From the NCBI GenBank assembly GCA_903813345.2, contig CAIIXF020000010.1, positions 30,930,828-30,994,827 on the forward strand: a stretch of 64,000 nucleotides of DNA. The letters run 5' to 3'. A program made the translations under genes and the position numbers. Below, one piece after another: positions 48,417-58,752 of the stretch; position 1 is the stretch's first letter; every line of letters starts with the position of its first letter. The stretch is from Owenia fusiformis. Taxonomy: Eukaryota > Annelida > Polychaeta > Sabellida > Oweniidae. The notes beneath the pieces were generated by a model. The model had not been told where the DNA came from. It saw only the letters and a program-made list of their open reading frames with translations, and made no database searches.

Positions 48417-49538
48417 CTTAGCAGTTATGTCCCTATCATTGAATATATGCCTAAGGTCTGTCACCAATATAGCCCGAGCTTGCGAGGGTTATATTACGAC
48501 AGACCGAAGGCATATATTCAATGATACGGACATAACTGTTGTATTACATACTTTTATATCATGGCTACGTTATATCAATGACGCCACGTGTCTGTGTGCG
48601 AGTGAAATTAGGAAGAAATGAAACATGACGTCTATGGCATTATTTTTGCTTCTTTAATCATTTAATTCAAATATATTCGATATATGAAACATTCATATTC
48701 GCTAAATCGTTTTTCCACTCGGTAAAAACGTTTATATGTTTGTTACAGCAAATTTAGTTTTCAAAATAGCCAATCACTTAATACTATGTGCATTAAATTA
48801 CATATTTCATTCGTTAAATGATATTTTTGCGTGAATTGTTATGGTATTCCTTAAGAGTAACACATTATATGCACAATACTGAATTTCTATTTGAACCCTA
48901 CCGAAATAAGTTTGCCTATATTTACCAAATGGTTTATTTTTCTATGACATAGTTAATGCATTTTACCGAAAGCTAATTTGCTATTTACCGAAAGCTAATT
49001 TGCTATTTACCGAATGCAATAAAGTAATATTCGATAACTTGTTGTTCGATGTTGTTGTTCGATATTTTGTCACGTGACTTCGAGATTTGCAAAATGGCCG
49101 CGCAGCTATTTTACATCGTACAAATATATCACGTGACTGAAAGTCTCGTAAATTATCGAAAAATAACGAAATTTATCGAATGTGGCGTTCGGTATTTACC
49201 GAATATAAATAATTTAAATACCGAATGTACAAATAATTAATTGAATTATACGTGCGTTAAATTGATTCGCTGCATCACACAAATACGTGTATACATATCA
49301 AATGTGAATGTCAATACAAAGAACAAGTGAAACTATTTAGCGAATATAAATTGTATAGATTATTACATTTGATAAAATAAAAAAAAAACATTCGATAGAT
49401 TGGGTAAAGGTTTGGTAAATTGTTTCTTTTATTTGGTATTTATAGAATGTTAATGTACCGAATAAAGAAGCAGTTTAAACACCATAGACGTCCCGATGAC
49501 GTCATAAGATTGTCATGGTAAAAGGTTTGGCGGCTATA
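48417..49538 (+). repeat. Tandem-duplication unit, copy 1, interrupted by an insertion
   Basis: Identical in layout to 49539-49800: starts cttagcagttatgtccctat, contains a long hairpin (arms about 45 bp around tgaatatatgcc and its inverse, tip at gcccgagcttgcgaggg) and ends ggtttggcggctata. Here the unit is split by the element at 48633-49486. The 61-64-codon frames across it come from the hairpin. Confidence 0.85.
48633..49486. mobile_element. 854-bp insertion with TATGG ends and GACGTC target duplication
   Basis: Left end TATGGCATTATTTTTGCTTC and the reverse complement of the right end TATGGTGTTTAAACTGCTTC are inverted repeats (gcttcttta shared at the inner side). GACGTC stands on both sides (48627-48632 and 49487-49492) but only once in the uninterrupted copy 2. 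The interior is rich in ttaccgaa/ttcggtaa words and has no transposase frame. Confidence 0.8.
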
Positions 49539-49800
49539 CTTAGCAGTTATGTCCCTATCATTGAATATATGCCTGAGGTCTGTCACCAATATAGCCCGAG
49601 CTTGCGAGGGTTATATTACGACAGACCGAAGGCATATATTCAATGATACGGACATAACTGTTGTATTACATACTTTTATATCATGGCTACGTTATATCAA
49701 TGACGCCACGTGTTTGTGTGCGAGTGAAATTAGGAAGAAATGAAACATGACGTCTCGATGACGTCATAAGATTGTCATGGTAAAAGGTTTGGCGGCTATA
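49539..49800 (+). repeat. Tandem-duplication unit, copy 2 (empty site)
   Basis: Uninterrupted 262-bp version of copy 1. The junction acatgacgtctcgatgacg is the empty target of the 854-bp insertion. The 64-codon frame inside it encodes the same peptide as in copy 1, showing how recent the duplication is. Confidence 0.9.
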
Positions 49801-49933
49801 CAGGAATATATAGCTGACCTTCAGCTCCATTGACTTCAATACAAATGCTTCGCTGGGTACGTAATACAGGAATATATAGCCGACCTTCAGCTCCATTGAC
49901 TTCAATACAAATGCTTCGCTGGGTATGTAATAC
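49801..49933 (+). repeat. Two tandem copies of a 67-bp unit
   Basis: Two units starting caggaatatatag, then cgaccttcagctccattgac and aatgcttcgctgggta. They differ by two or three bases. Confidence 0.85.
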
Positions 49934-50129
49934 AGCATGTTAAATCGTATATATTTGATCATATATCGCAACTCCCAAAGACTTTCTCAAACGATGTCTA
50001 TTGCACAAATTAATGTATAAAGAAACTGCTGACCAACGTTCGTTTGGAATTTTATTGGAGTCAATCTCCTTTCTATTAAGTCTTATTTGAAAAAAAAAGA
50101 TTTCAAGTTCGTCGAACTATTTTTGGGGT
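49934..50129. other. Short intergenic stretch
   Basis: AT-rich; nothing recognised. Confidence 0.4.
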
Positions 50130-50500
50130 TCATGAAAGAAAAGTAATGTTTAGAAATAGTTTCCGACACAATTAGCGTTCAGTAAATGACCATCGAAGTG
50201 CCTTAAATTATTTCTTTCTTGACGCTTTCTCTTTAAAGATAGTAGAAATGACTTTTCTTTGGACATGCGGTTTAGAGTATATCACTATTAATCAACCCGA
50301 TTTCTTCCAGTATTGTTACTGTTTTGTTAAACAAGCACGGTCTCAATTATTTTCAATTCACTAAGTAATCTACGTGGACAGGAACCGTTTAAATCGTGGT
50401 AATATCATGTCAATGTCTTCTTTATCTTAATGTTACAGATCGTGGTTGGTAATTGAACTGTCTGTGACTTTGATGGTCTCATAAGAAAGCACTTGTTGAT
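50130..50500 (+). repeat. Right copy of the old direct duplication (partner 47500-47900)
   Basis: See the partner entry. Shared blocks include ggacatgcggtttagagtat, gttaaacaagcacgg and tctttatcttaatgttacag. Diverged. Confidence 0.6.
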
Positions 50501-51959
50501 GATGACATTTAGTCCCAAGCTAATTGCGATAAGAAACAAACAAAGAGCTTTGGATTAGACGATGTCGTGATTATGTTCGTTTAAAATAAACTCTAGACTG
50601 AATTTTGCCAGTTTTCTTAGTGCAATTGAGACTACTATACAAGCAAAGTAAAGAACAATTTAAGAAAATGATGATACTATAATGATCCAGATCAAACACT
50701 AAAACTTGCATAAATATATCATTCGAGAGATCTAAAGCACTCGTAAAACAGTATGTTCAAGACAAAACGGCTTTTCGGATCTACAATTATACTGATGTAT
50801 CATGCCAAAATATTTGTGATTTTTTCAATTGATATTGCTTTTTAATATACGCTTGATTGCTAAATATATAGATTAGTGCAATTTATAACTCTCATTATCT
50901 CGTGATTCATAGGTCGCGCCATAGTGGAGCCGCATTTTTTCTCGGGCTCTGTTTACCATTGGCCATACACAATAAATCACGAATTCATTCTCATCCGTTA
51001 AGTATAAACGAAAGTACGAGAAAAGCAATAACACGTGTACAGTTGACCTAAAGACATTTTAGATAAAACTGGAGACAGGTTAAAGATGTACTAAAATGGT
51101 ACAACAATCTCTACTTACATTCTGCTTACCATGCAAAACAAAATAAGTCATTTCAACTGCAAAGCTGGTAAAATTACCCACAAAAGGCCGCAAAATATTA
51201 TTTTGTCAATAAAAGTAAACCCTCGCATGTTATGTGAGGTGAAAGGTAACAAGGGACACACCAAGGCTGGATAAAAAGAAAAAGTATGAATTTCTAGTAG
51301 TTTCGTATTTGCAGTTTAATAACAAAAAATGTTGTGTTTTCAGTGGCCAGGGTTTTAATTTTATTTACAAAATCTGCAAATTTATTATTTTGGAAGTGTA
51401 AAAGTTCTGCTCTGAAAACAAAAATAAAAAATCGCCATTTTTTTATTTATTTGGAGTAACGCTTAGCACTGGCACACTAACATTTGTTGCATCCAGGTTA
51501 CATCTATAGTTAAAACTTATAACTATAAATCTGCTTTAAAACTGCTACTTTGTCAATTTTACAATAAAAATCATGTTCTAATGTGATAATAAGGTAAAGG
51601 TCATATTTGGCAAGAATGTCGATATTGCATTCTCGGTATCTGCCAATCCCCCTTTTTTAAATGTATATTCCATGAGCTATTGACTTTTAGTCTATGCCCT
51701 TGCCTTCCATTATTTTACACGAGACTTTGAGTCACGATATCTCGCGAGATCGAGCAGCTAGTCATAATACCTCGCGATATTTAATCACGGATTTGTCTAA
51801 ATCAACCTCATCCTTGAAATGATTGCTTGTGCCAATTACGTTTCCTAATATATATAAGAATACTGGAAAACCTTCTGCTGAGATAGATAATGAATCCAAT
51901 ATATCATTTAACGTGCGTAGTTTACTTCCGATCGAGAAACTGAAACTATTAGAAAGCAT
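50501..51959. other. Intergenic, one unassigned minus-strand frame
   Basis: A 65-codon minus-strand frame at 51762-51959 (containing ILDSLSISAEGFPVFLYILG) has a more protein-like composition than its neighbours but no homologue I recognise and no splice context. A possible exon remnant. The rest shows nothing. Confidence 0.4.
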
Positions 51960-51984
51960 AATAACTAGTACGAAGCTTTAAAAG

Positions 51985-52240
51985 GGACATATTTTTCAAA
52001 TTAAAAAAAAATCAATTTTAATTTTTCAAATCTCAAAAAAACTTATAAAAATTCACAAAGTACTTATATAAAATCTAAAAACTTTAATAAAACACAATTT
52101 TAGTTTTGTAATATATCAAAATATTAAATGAAAAATCGATTTTTCTGTTTTAAATCTAAAAAACTTATAAAAATTCACAAAATACTTATCTAAAATCTAA
52201 AAACTTGAATGAAACAGGATTTGATTTTTGTAATTTTGAA
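51985..52240 (+). repeat. Diverged direct repeat in A/T-rich DNA upstream of the integrase-like gene
   Basis: aacttataaaaattcacaaa, tacttat.taaaatctaaaaa and aaaacttta/gaat..aaca recur about 130 bp apart (52040 and 52166). Confidence 0.65.
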
Positions 52241-52551
52241 ATTCATTTTTCAATTTATTTATTTTTTATATTTATGGAAAAATACCTAGATTACTTTAAA
52301 GAAATCAAATTAGTTTACAGATTTTAAAAATAGTTTTATAAAATACGATGGGACTTTTGCAATTCAAAATATTATTTTCAAAATAATTTTCCAAAAGTAT
52401 AGAATTATAAAAATAATTTTGCAAAATAAAAAATAATTTTACAAAACTAATATTGAAAATGCATAAGTATTTTAATTTTACAAAAGTCTTCTGTAAAGGA
52501 GATTTTGTAGAATCTAGATGCGGCGTGTCATGACTTATAATCGAAGAAGAA

Positions 52552-54924
52552 ATGGAGTCAGATCGAGATGAATGTATAGCCACATACTTTGAAGACGGTT
52601 TTACGTACAAGGAGATCGGCATGTTGTTAAAGTTCCGTCATGGAATTACACTTTCGGAGAGACAGATCAAGAGGGATTTAAAGAAGATGGGGCTCTCAAG
52701 AAAATTCGATAAAACTGCCATTGGCACAGTTGCTGACGCTATCATTCAAGAGATAGATCATGGCAGTGGGTCAGCAATGGGATACCGGAGTATGCATGGC
52801 AAAATCACAAAAGTCCATGGGTAAGTCAATTGATTGATCAATCTCCACAATTTTACCATCGGGGAAGTATCAATGTCCTGATTCCGGAATCGAGAATAGT
52901 ATCTGGTACCCCGAATCCCGATTGTAAAATTGTGGAGATTGGATTTGAAAAATCAGCCCCACATTTATGAGGTACATGTATGGGAAGGCATAGGCTGGAA
53001 TGTGATTCCGCCAATCAGATCACTTTAAGGCCAGCAACTATTCTGCCGTCAACTGAATACTTTTCTTGAAAATACCTACTGTATGCTGCCCATCAAGTCA
53101 GTTCAACATACACCAGTACTCAATACATGTTACCTAGGTCATCTCAGTACCTGTACCTGTCGCTTAGTTTTCATTGAAGGCAAACTCAATTATTAAAAAG
53201 ATGTCATCATGACGTTTGAAACCGTTGCCACTTGTGGCATAAGTTAAAAAAGTTGTGTCGTATCTTAATCTCAGTACATGTATTTTCCCCTTTTTGGTCC
53301 TCGTCATCTCATTTTCTGGTATACTGTACGCCCGGTATTATTCGCGAGCTTTAATTTCGCGAATTTTGCGAAAACACGGTTTCGCGGCTATTAAATTTCG
53401 CGAATTTCACAAGTTGAAGTGTTTAGCAGCGCTTGAATTGCCATTCAGTAATGCGTGCCGGGCTATGTTTGCCCTTTCTGCATCGTTATACACCTTATAT
53501 GTCCCGCGTTTGGAATTGGACTTCATGTTATCTTTTGCAATTTGCACTTCATTTGCAATGATGTCATCGATATCATTATTGGGCCTACTGGTGGTACTGG
53601 GCCGAATCAGCCAACGTAAAATGGACATTACTGAAGTCCTCAAGATCGTGGATATCCAATTATCGCCCAATAACACTAGACACAAAACGAAATGCATCAG
53701 AGCCCCGGGTAATAACAAATTCCCGGGGATTTAATTGGCAATTTCGCGACGATAATTTTTCGCGATTTTAACACCATCGCGAAAAGCGCGAAAGTTAATC
53801 GCACGCGAATAATACCGGGCGTACAGTATGTCACCTCAGAGTGCTGTTGTTTCATTTTCTGTTACCCATCAATTCAGTTGTTCCCGTCAACTCAGTTTTG
53901 TACCTGTCATCCCGCCCAATAAGATACTCATAAAGTTCTTTACCATTATACTGTATTTCACTATTTTATCTCCCCTTTTTCTGGCATAAAATAAAGTATG
54001 ACAGCTTTTGTGAATTGCAGGCTGAAAACAGATCATGAAACAATTCGCCGTTTGCTCTCAGTTCTTGACCCAGAAGGTGTACACAAACGATCAACGAGAC
54101 GCTTACAAAGGCGACAATATACATCTGAAGGGAGCAACTATATATGGCATATTGATGGCTGGGATAAACTAACTCCATATGGTTTAACTGTCCATGGATG
54201 CTTGGATGGATTCAGTAGAAGAATATTGTGGCTCAAAGCAGGATCTTCAAATAAAAACTCTATGTTAATTTGCAAATACTTTTGCGATTGTGTTAAAAAT
54301 GTAAATGGTATTCCAAAGATTGTTCGCGCAGATCGGGGGACTGAGAATGTCAAGGTTGAACTGCTTCAAACTGTTCTACGCTCTGTAAATGATGACTGTT
54401 CATGTAAAGTTGCATTTCTGTATGGAAAATCAACTGCAAACCAGAGAATAGAAAGTTTCTGGAGTAAATTTCCAATATATGGAGCAGCAATGTGGATATC
54501 TCACTGCCGCCAGCTGTTAGATGTTGGCATTATTGACAATTCAAACATACTAGACATTGAGTGTATGAGATATTGTTACATGGATCTACTGCAAAGAGAA
54601 CTTGACACAACGCAAAGAATGTGGAATACACACCATATTCAAAAATCAAAATCTGTCAGTTCAGTTAATGGGAAACCAGATATTCTGTACTTTGCCCCTG
54701 AAGAATTTGGACATAAGGATGTGTTGCAAAAGATTGACCAAGAAATATTTGCTCAGTTAGAATCTGACAATACTTGTGTTGTAGAAACTAACAAGGAACA
54801 CTTCAAAGAATTATTCCAAATGCTTATGGAGGAAAGTGGAAAATCAACCCCTAACACATTAGAGGAGGCAAGAGAGTTGCTGGTTTTTCTGTTAGATAAA
54901 ATTAATCATGAACTGCAACAATAA
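52552..54924 (+). CDS. Integrase-core (DDE) protein, two exons, apparently intact
   Basis: Exon 1 is 52552-52820 (donor gg|gtaagt) and exon 2 is 54021-54924 (acceptor ttgcag|g). The join is in phase and gives about 390 residues. The start is the first ATG after stops, in a gaaATGG context. Residues about 8-55 read as a helix-turn-helix region (YFEDGFTYKEIGMLLKFRHG, then SERQIKRDLKKMGLSRKF). Then come GYRSMHGKI and TIRRLLSVLDPEGVHKR and a basic RRLQRRQY segment. The rve-like core starts at IWHIDGWDKL. Candidate catalytic residues are D135 (HIDGWD), D194 (VRADRGTEN) and E234 (NQRIESFW), with 58 and 39 residues between them. The C-terminal 90 residues are acidic and helical. This arrangement is known to me from 'integrase core domain' proteins frequent in cnidarians, molluscs and lancelets, of transposon origin. 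No terminal repeats were found around it and there is no stop or frameshift, unlike all other transposon genes here. It could be an active element's transposase or a domesticated host gene; the sequence alone does not decide. Confidence 0.85.
52821..54020 (+). other. Intron of the integrase-like gene
   Basis: 1200 bp with GT-AG borders (gtaagtcaat ... gaattgcag). Contains a pogo-like element at 53324-53826 flanked by TA. Near the left end, ttgattgatcaatctccaca and its partial inverse (tgtggagattggattt) near 52935 form a small inverted repeat. Confidence 0.8.
53324..53826 (-). mobile_element. Pogo-like deletion derivative, 503 bp, TA duplication
   Basis: Ends CTGTACGCCCGGTATTATTC (continuing gcg) are perfect inverted repeats of 23 bp, with TA on both sides (53322-53323 and 53827-53828). 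Further tcgcgaa words repeat inward in both orientations. The minus-strand frame 53718-53407 (103 codons) ends in a part resembling the N-terminal HTH of pogo-like transposases: KRGTYKVYNDAERANIARHA followed by LLNGNSSAAKHF. The catalytic part is missing, so this is a non-autonomous derivative. The overlapping 159-codon plus-strand frame (53255-53734) is its antisense shadow. Confidence 0.85.
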
Positions 54925-55395
54925 TCCATTGAATAAGCTTATTCACATCAGTAGGCTTTCAGATTTTTTGAATCAAGCCTGAAGTGTTGATGTTTTACAA
55001 TTCTGTATAATTTGGTCGTAAAGCTGTTAATTGTAATGATTTTTCAAGTGGTTGGAAGTTTTCAGGTAGTTTGTCGGTGCAAGGGTTTTTTCAAAATATC
55101 ACCAAATGGCTAACTCCTACTTTGAATTGCAATTCTTTCATTTCTATGTCAGTGCATCCATCTGTTTTTTTGTTGAAAATACAAGAGGTGAGTGAGTGAA
55201 CAGCCAATTTGAAATTGTTAAATGGATGTTATAAAAAATGACTTTGGGTGCATTAGACTAGTATTATGCAATGCAATTATATGAAATACTGTGTAATTAG
55301 CTGGAATTGGACACCTTTCCTTGCATAACATGAGCTCCTCTTTCGGTGGGATAATAATCGTATTGAATATATTGATAATGTTCATTCATTTCCAG
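54925..55395. other. 3' flank of the integrase-like gene
   Basis: No clear canonical poly(A) signal close to the stop was found by eye. No other gene. Confidence 0.45.
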
Positions 55396-55927
55396 TTTTT
55401 ATGTCACCACCAAAAGTGGTGACATATTGTTATGGTCTCGTGGTCTGTTTTTTGTTACGGCGGTTGGTGTCTGGTATCTGGTCTGTAACAAATTCTTACA
55501 ACTTTCAATAACTTTACAAATACTGTTTAGACTGACTTCAATTTTTTTCTGAAGCATCTACAAGGTCTTAGAAGTGCATATCTGACTTAAAATATGAGAT
55601 TTGACCTTCAATGACCTTCTCAAGATCAACAAAAAAAGGTCAAAAAGGTCTTTTTTCAACTTGCTTCAAATTGACAAAATTTTTTTCCAAATCATCTACA
55701 AGTTCTCAGGAATTCAAATCTGACTTTAGATTTACGATTTGACCTTTAATGACCTTCTCAAGGTCAAAACGGTCTTTTTTACTCTGCTTCAAATTGCACA
55801 ATTTTTTTTTCAAAATCATCTACAAGTTTTCTGAAGTTCAAATCAGACTTTAGATTTAAGGTTTGACGTGCTTTAAATTGACCAAATTGTTTTAGGTGGT
55901 GACATTTTGTCATGTTAATGCCTTGTT
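55396..55927 (-). repeat. Family D repeat, both ends present, reverse orientation
   Basis: Left side: tatgtcaccaccaaaagtgg, then tgacatattgttatgg; the right side ends ggtggtgacattttgtcatg, then ttaatgcctt. gtcaccac / gtggtgac at 55403-55423 is a perfect 8-bp hairpin. Two perfect AGGTCA-N4-AGGTCA repeats (reverse) lie at 55602 and 55740. At 55521-55522 the single TA in acaaatactgttt is the empty counterpart of the insertion site in the copy at 62070. Confidence 0.85.
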
Positions 55928-56990
55928 CTTATTCCAGTCTATTGGGATGCACTGGAGTTTTACTTTTCCACTGTGGCCACCCTGTACAATATGCCATTAT
56001 ACTTGTGGGACAAATAAAATGAAATAAAAACACTTAGCATTTTAGTATCTCATTATATTTCTCATAACTAATATTACACAGAATAAGGTATTTCTGAATT
56101 ATACACACCAAGATGCACTAGGACTCAGTATTCCTTAAAAAGTAACATCATTATTTAATTCTTTGCAACTGCAAATATTGTTCTTCTTCGTTCTTTGGGA
56201 TAATGAATGCATCTTAAGAAATTTAACTTATAAACTAAAAAGTACTTGTTATTTTGATACAAGTGTCAGATACTCTAGTTTACAATTATAAATCAGAGAT
56301 TTAAAGAAAATTTGCTTCATTCTTTCTAAATATGGTATAAAAATGACATGGTATAATGATGTTTGGCATGTTCAAAATATTGGCAATATTTTACATGCTT
56401 CGAAGAGTAATTCTTAACATGATGTAACAGCAATCAATTTACAACAGATAAACTTCAGCTTAAATTATGCACAAATCAAGTACTGAACCGATTTCTTAAT
56501 TGGCAATACAACTTACAGAAATCTCCACATTCTATCCACAATTCACACTTACATGTAAATTCACATTTTCAGCATCTAGTAGTATTACATCACACAATCC
56601 ATAGCAACAATAATCAACATCTTAAATTATTCAGGAATGTATATGATATACCTAATAACAGCTCTCATACAGTCATCAAAATTTAGTAATCAAAGTTTGT
56701 ATAGAATCGTCTAATTGTTAATACTAAGTACTGTACAGGAACACTTAAAAATATCTTAAAACAAACTTTCTCAAGTACCTTTTTCATAGGCAAGCTAATG
56801 CTATAGGTATATTGATCATGACTAAATAAATATTTTTAAAAAGCTTTCAGAATCAGACTACAAGTGGTCCCACAATGTGTTGGACATGCATCCATTTTAG
56901 CTATAAAAATAGCAATCACATTTGAGTATTCATAGTCAATAACATATGTCACAATTTTGATTGCATTTCTCTTCTTAGGAATGATAAATA
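55928..56990. other. Intergenic, no gene seen
   Basis: tgtgggacaaataaaatgaaataaaaac near 56005-56032 holds two AATAAA-like words and resembles the 3' end of a retrotransposon, but no reading frame accompanies it. The rest is AT-rich. Confidence 0.45.
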
Positions 56991-57597
56991 CAGGGCGACT
57001 CAAAAAAAAATGACACCCACCTTTCGTTGCATAACTTGTTAGTCTATGGTCATACAGACTTGTCATTTAGCACATTTAAAGAAGACATAATGTGTAAAGA
57101 CCTCAAGACATTTCAGATGTGTAGCTCAAATGGATCAAATTTTATGAGCGTTACAAGATTTGTTCCATATGACATATATGACGTACATTCCTTTGTAGGC
57201 GAACATGAATTCTACAGGCAAAGTTGTTGATTACCCTTACACATTGAGATATGGCCCTGATCTTCCTTGTAATTTCTCTCTTTAAGTCAGCTGTTTTGGG
57301 GATGTTTTGTCTCATACATATGGTCCTTTAAATACCCCGAGGTAAAAATTTGGTGGGTTAATATCAGGGGAATGGGGTGCCCACTCAATCTCAGATCTGC
57401 GGCTAATGAGAAAGTCTCCAAAGTGAGAATTTATTGTAATGCTCATAAAATTTAAACCACTTGAGCTACATATCTGAAATTTCTCGAGGTGCTTACGCAT
57501 TATGTCTACTTCAAATGTGCTAAAGGACAAGTCTATATGGTAATGGACAAATAAATTATGCAGCATAAGGTGGGTGTCATTTTTTGCGTCACCCTTG
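56991..57597 (-). mobile_element. Mariner/IS630-type deletion derivative with about 190-bp inverted arms
   Basis: Ends CAGGGCGACTCAAAAAAAAA and (reversed) CAAGGGTGACGCAAAAAATG continue as inverted arms for about 190 bp (tgacacccacctt, gacttgtc.tttagcacattt, agacataatg). TA flanks both ends. The short unique centre codes, on the minus strand, for the last part of a DDE transposase. Confidence 0.8.
57175..57420 (-). pseudogene. Transposase C-terminal remnant (Tc1/mariner type)
   Basis: On the minus strand a frame reads EWAPHSPDINPPNFYLGVFK. This is a clear version of the W-P-(H/R)-S-P-D-x-N-P-x-(D/N)-F-x-L-(W/G) motif that includes the third catalytic Asp of the DD-D triad in mariner/IS630 transposases. 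After a stop and a frame change, LKREITRKIRAIS and INNFACRIHV follow, matching the helical tail after that motif. The N-terminal and central thirds are absent. A dead copy. Confidence 0.7.
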
Positions 57598-57599
57598 TA

Positions 57600-57954
57600 C
57601 ATGATGAACGTCATCCAAATATATCCTATTTTAAGAAAATACACAAATTAACAATGTTTGGTCATCAACTGTTTCAATTTTGCTGGAGTTCTAATGAGAT
57701 TGTGTGAGACTGGACCCAAAGCTATCCTATTTACACTGTAGAACTACTCCATAGTCAACTTTATTAGACCACAAGAATAATATTACGTCATAGTCAGTGC
57801 TCTCTCATGTTAAATCTTTTTGACACTATGCCTGACACATATTCACTGTACCCTCCACTGTCCACTATTCACAAAACAGCCCCATTTTAATCCACTATGT
57901 TATAGAAGCGTCTGCAGTCTCCTTTGCCTTCAAACTAATCATCAAACTAGACAA
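57600..57954. other. Intergenic, no gene seen
   Basis: Unremarkable AT-rich gap between a transposon and a family C repeat. Confidence 0.5.
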
Positions 57955-58617
57955 CACTGAGCAACGCCGAAGCGTAGCAAATCCCATCGAACAGCCATTT
58001 TACAAAATCCTTCTTCTTTTTCAGTTATAGCAAAAATTCATCATTTTAAAAATGGTCGCTCACTAGCCAAGAGTAATATATGTTTCTAAGTAGGCACATA
58101 TACAATTTCAGCAAAATCACACACACAAACATGTAAATGGTGGCCATTTTTCAAAATGGCTGCCTACTACCTAAAGTGTCATAAAACAGTGTGCCATGCT
58201 TATGAGTATTCACATATCAAATATGAACAAAATCGCTCCACTACTTTTGAAGTTACAGCAAAAATTGTAAAGTAGCGTGTAAAAGCCGCCATTTTTCAAG
58301 ATGGCTGCCATGTGTTTCTTAAATATCTACATTTCTTGCTTTATCAATGTCCTATATAATTTTTTTACATTTTAAACACATTGCTATTACAGTTTTATAT
58401 ATTGTACCTAAATTACTGTAAAATCGGCACTAAAATGACCGCCATTTTGAAACGAGTGGCCATTTTGAAAATCGGCTTTCGAGCAGAACTTCTACTCTCA
58501 AAACAAAATCGGGCAAACGGTATTTGAGTTATCCCCCGGACAGACGGATGTACGGAAGGAAGGACGTACGGACGGAGGCGTTCCCTATATCCCTCCGAAC
58601 TTCGTTCGATGGGATAA
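57955..58617 (+). repeat. Family C dispersed repeat, longest copy
   Basis: Opens cgaagcgtagcaaatcccat (continuing cgaac) and closes gaacttcgttcgatgggat, an inverted atcccatcgaac pair. The interior matches 13765-14180. Near the end a cggacagacggatgtacgga and ggacgtacggacgg stretch, rich in gacgg, is typical of this family. Confidence 0.75.
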
Positions 58618-58752
58618 TTAGAGAAATGAATTCTCAGATGATAGCTTTAAAATGCTAATGCTAAAGAAATCTTAAGCTTCAGGCAATGTCCACTAAAAAA
58701 TGTAAATCCTGACAGTGCGCCAGGAAACATGTACAGTATGTAGACAAGACTT

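Noticed and set aside
48427-48621. 64-codon frame present twice with identical peptide (also 49549-49743)
   Set aside because: Identity comes from a recent DNA duplication of a hairpin repeat, not from protein-level selection.
51762-51959. 65-codon minus-strand frame as an exon
   Set aside because: Protein-like composition but no acceptor/donor pair in phase and no known relative.
53255-53734. 159-codon plus-strand frame
   Set aside because: Lies across the pogo-like element on the strand opposite to its recognisable transposase remnant and inside an intron; an antisense shadow.
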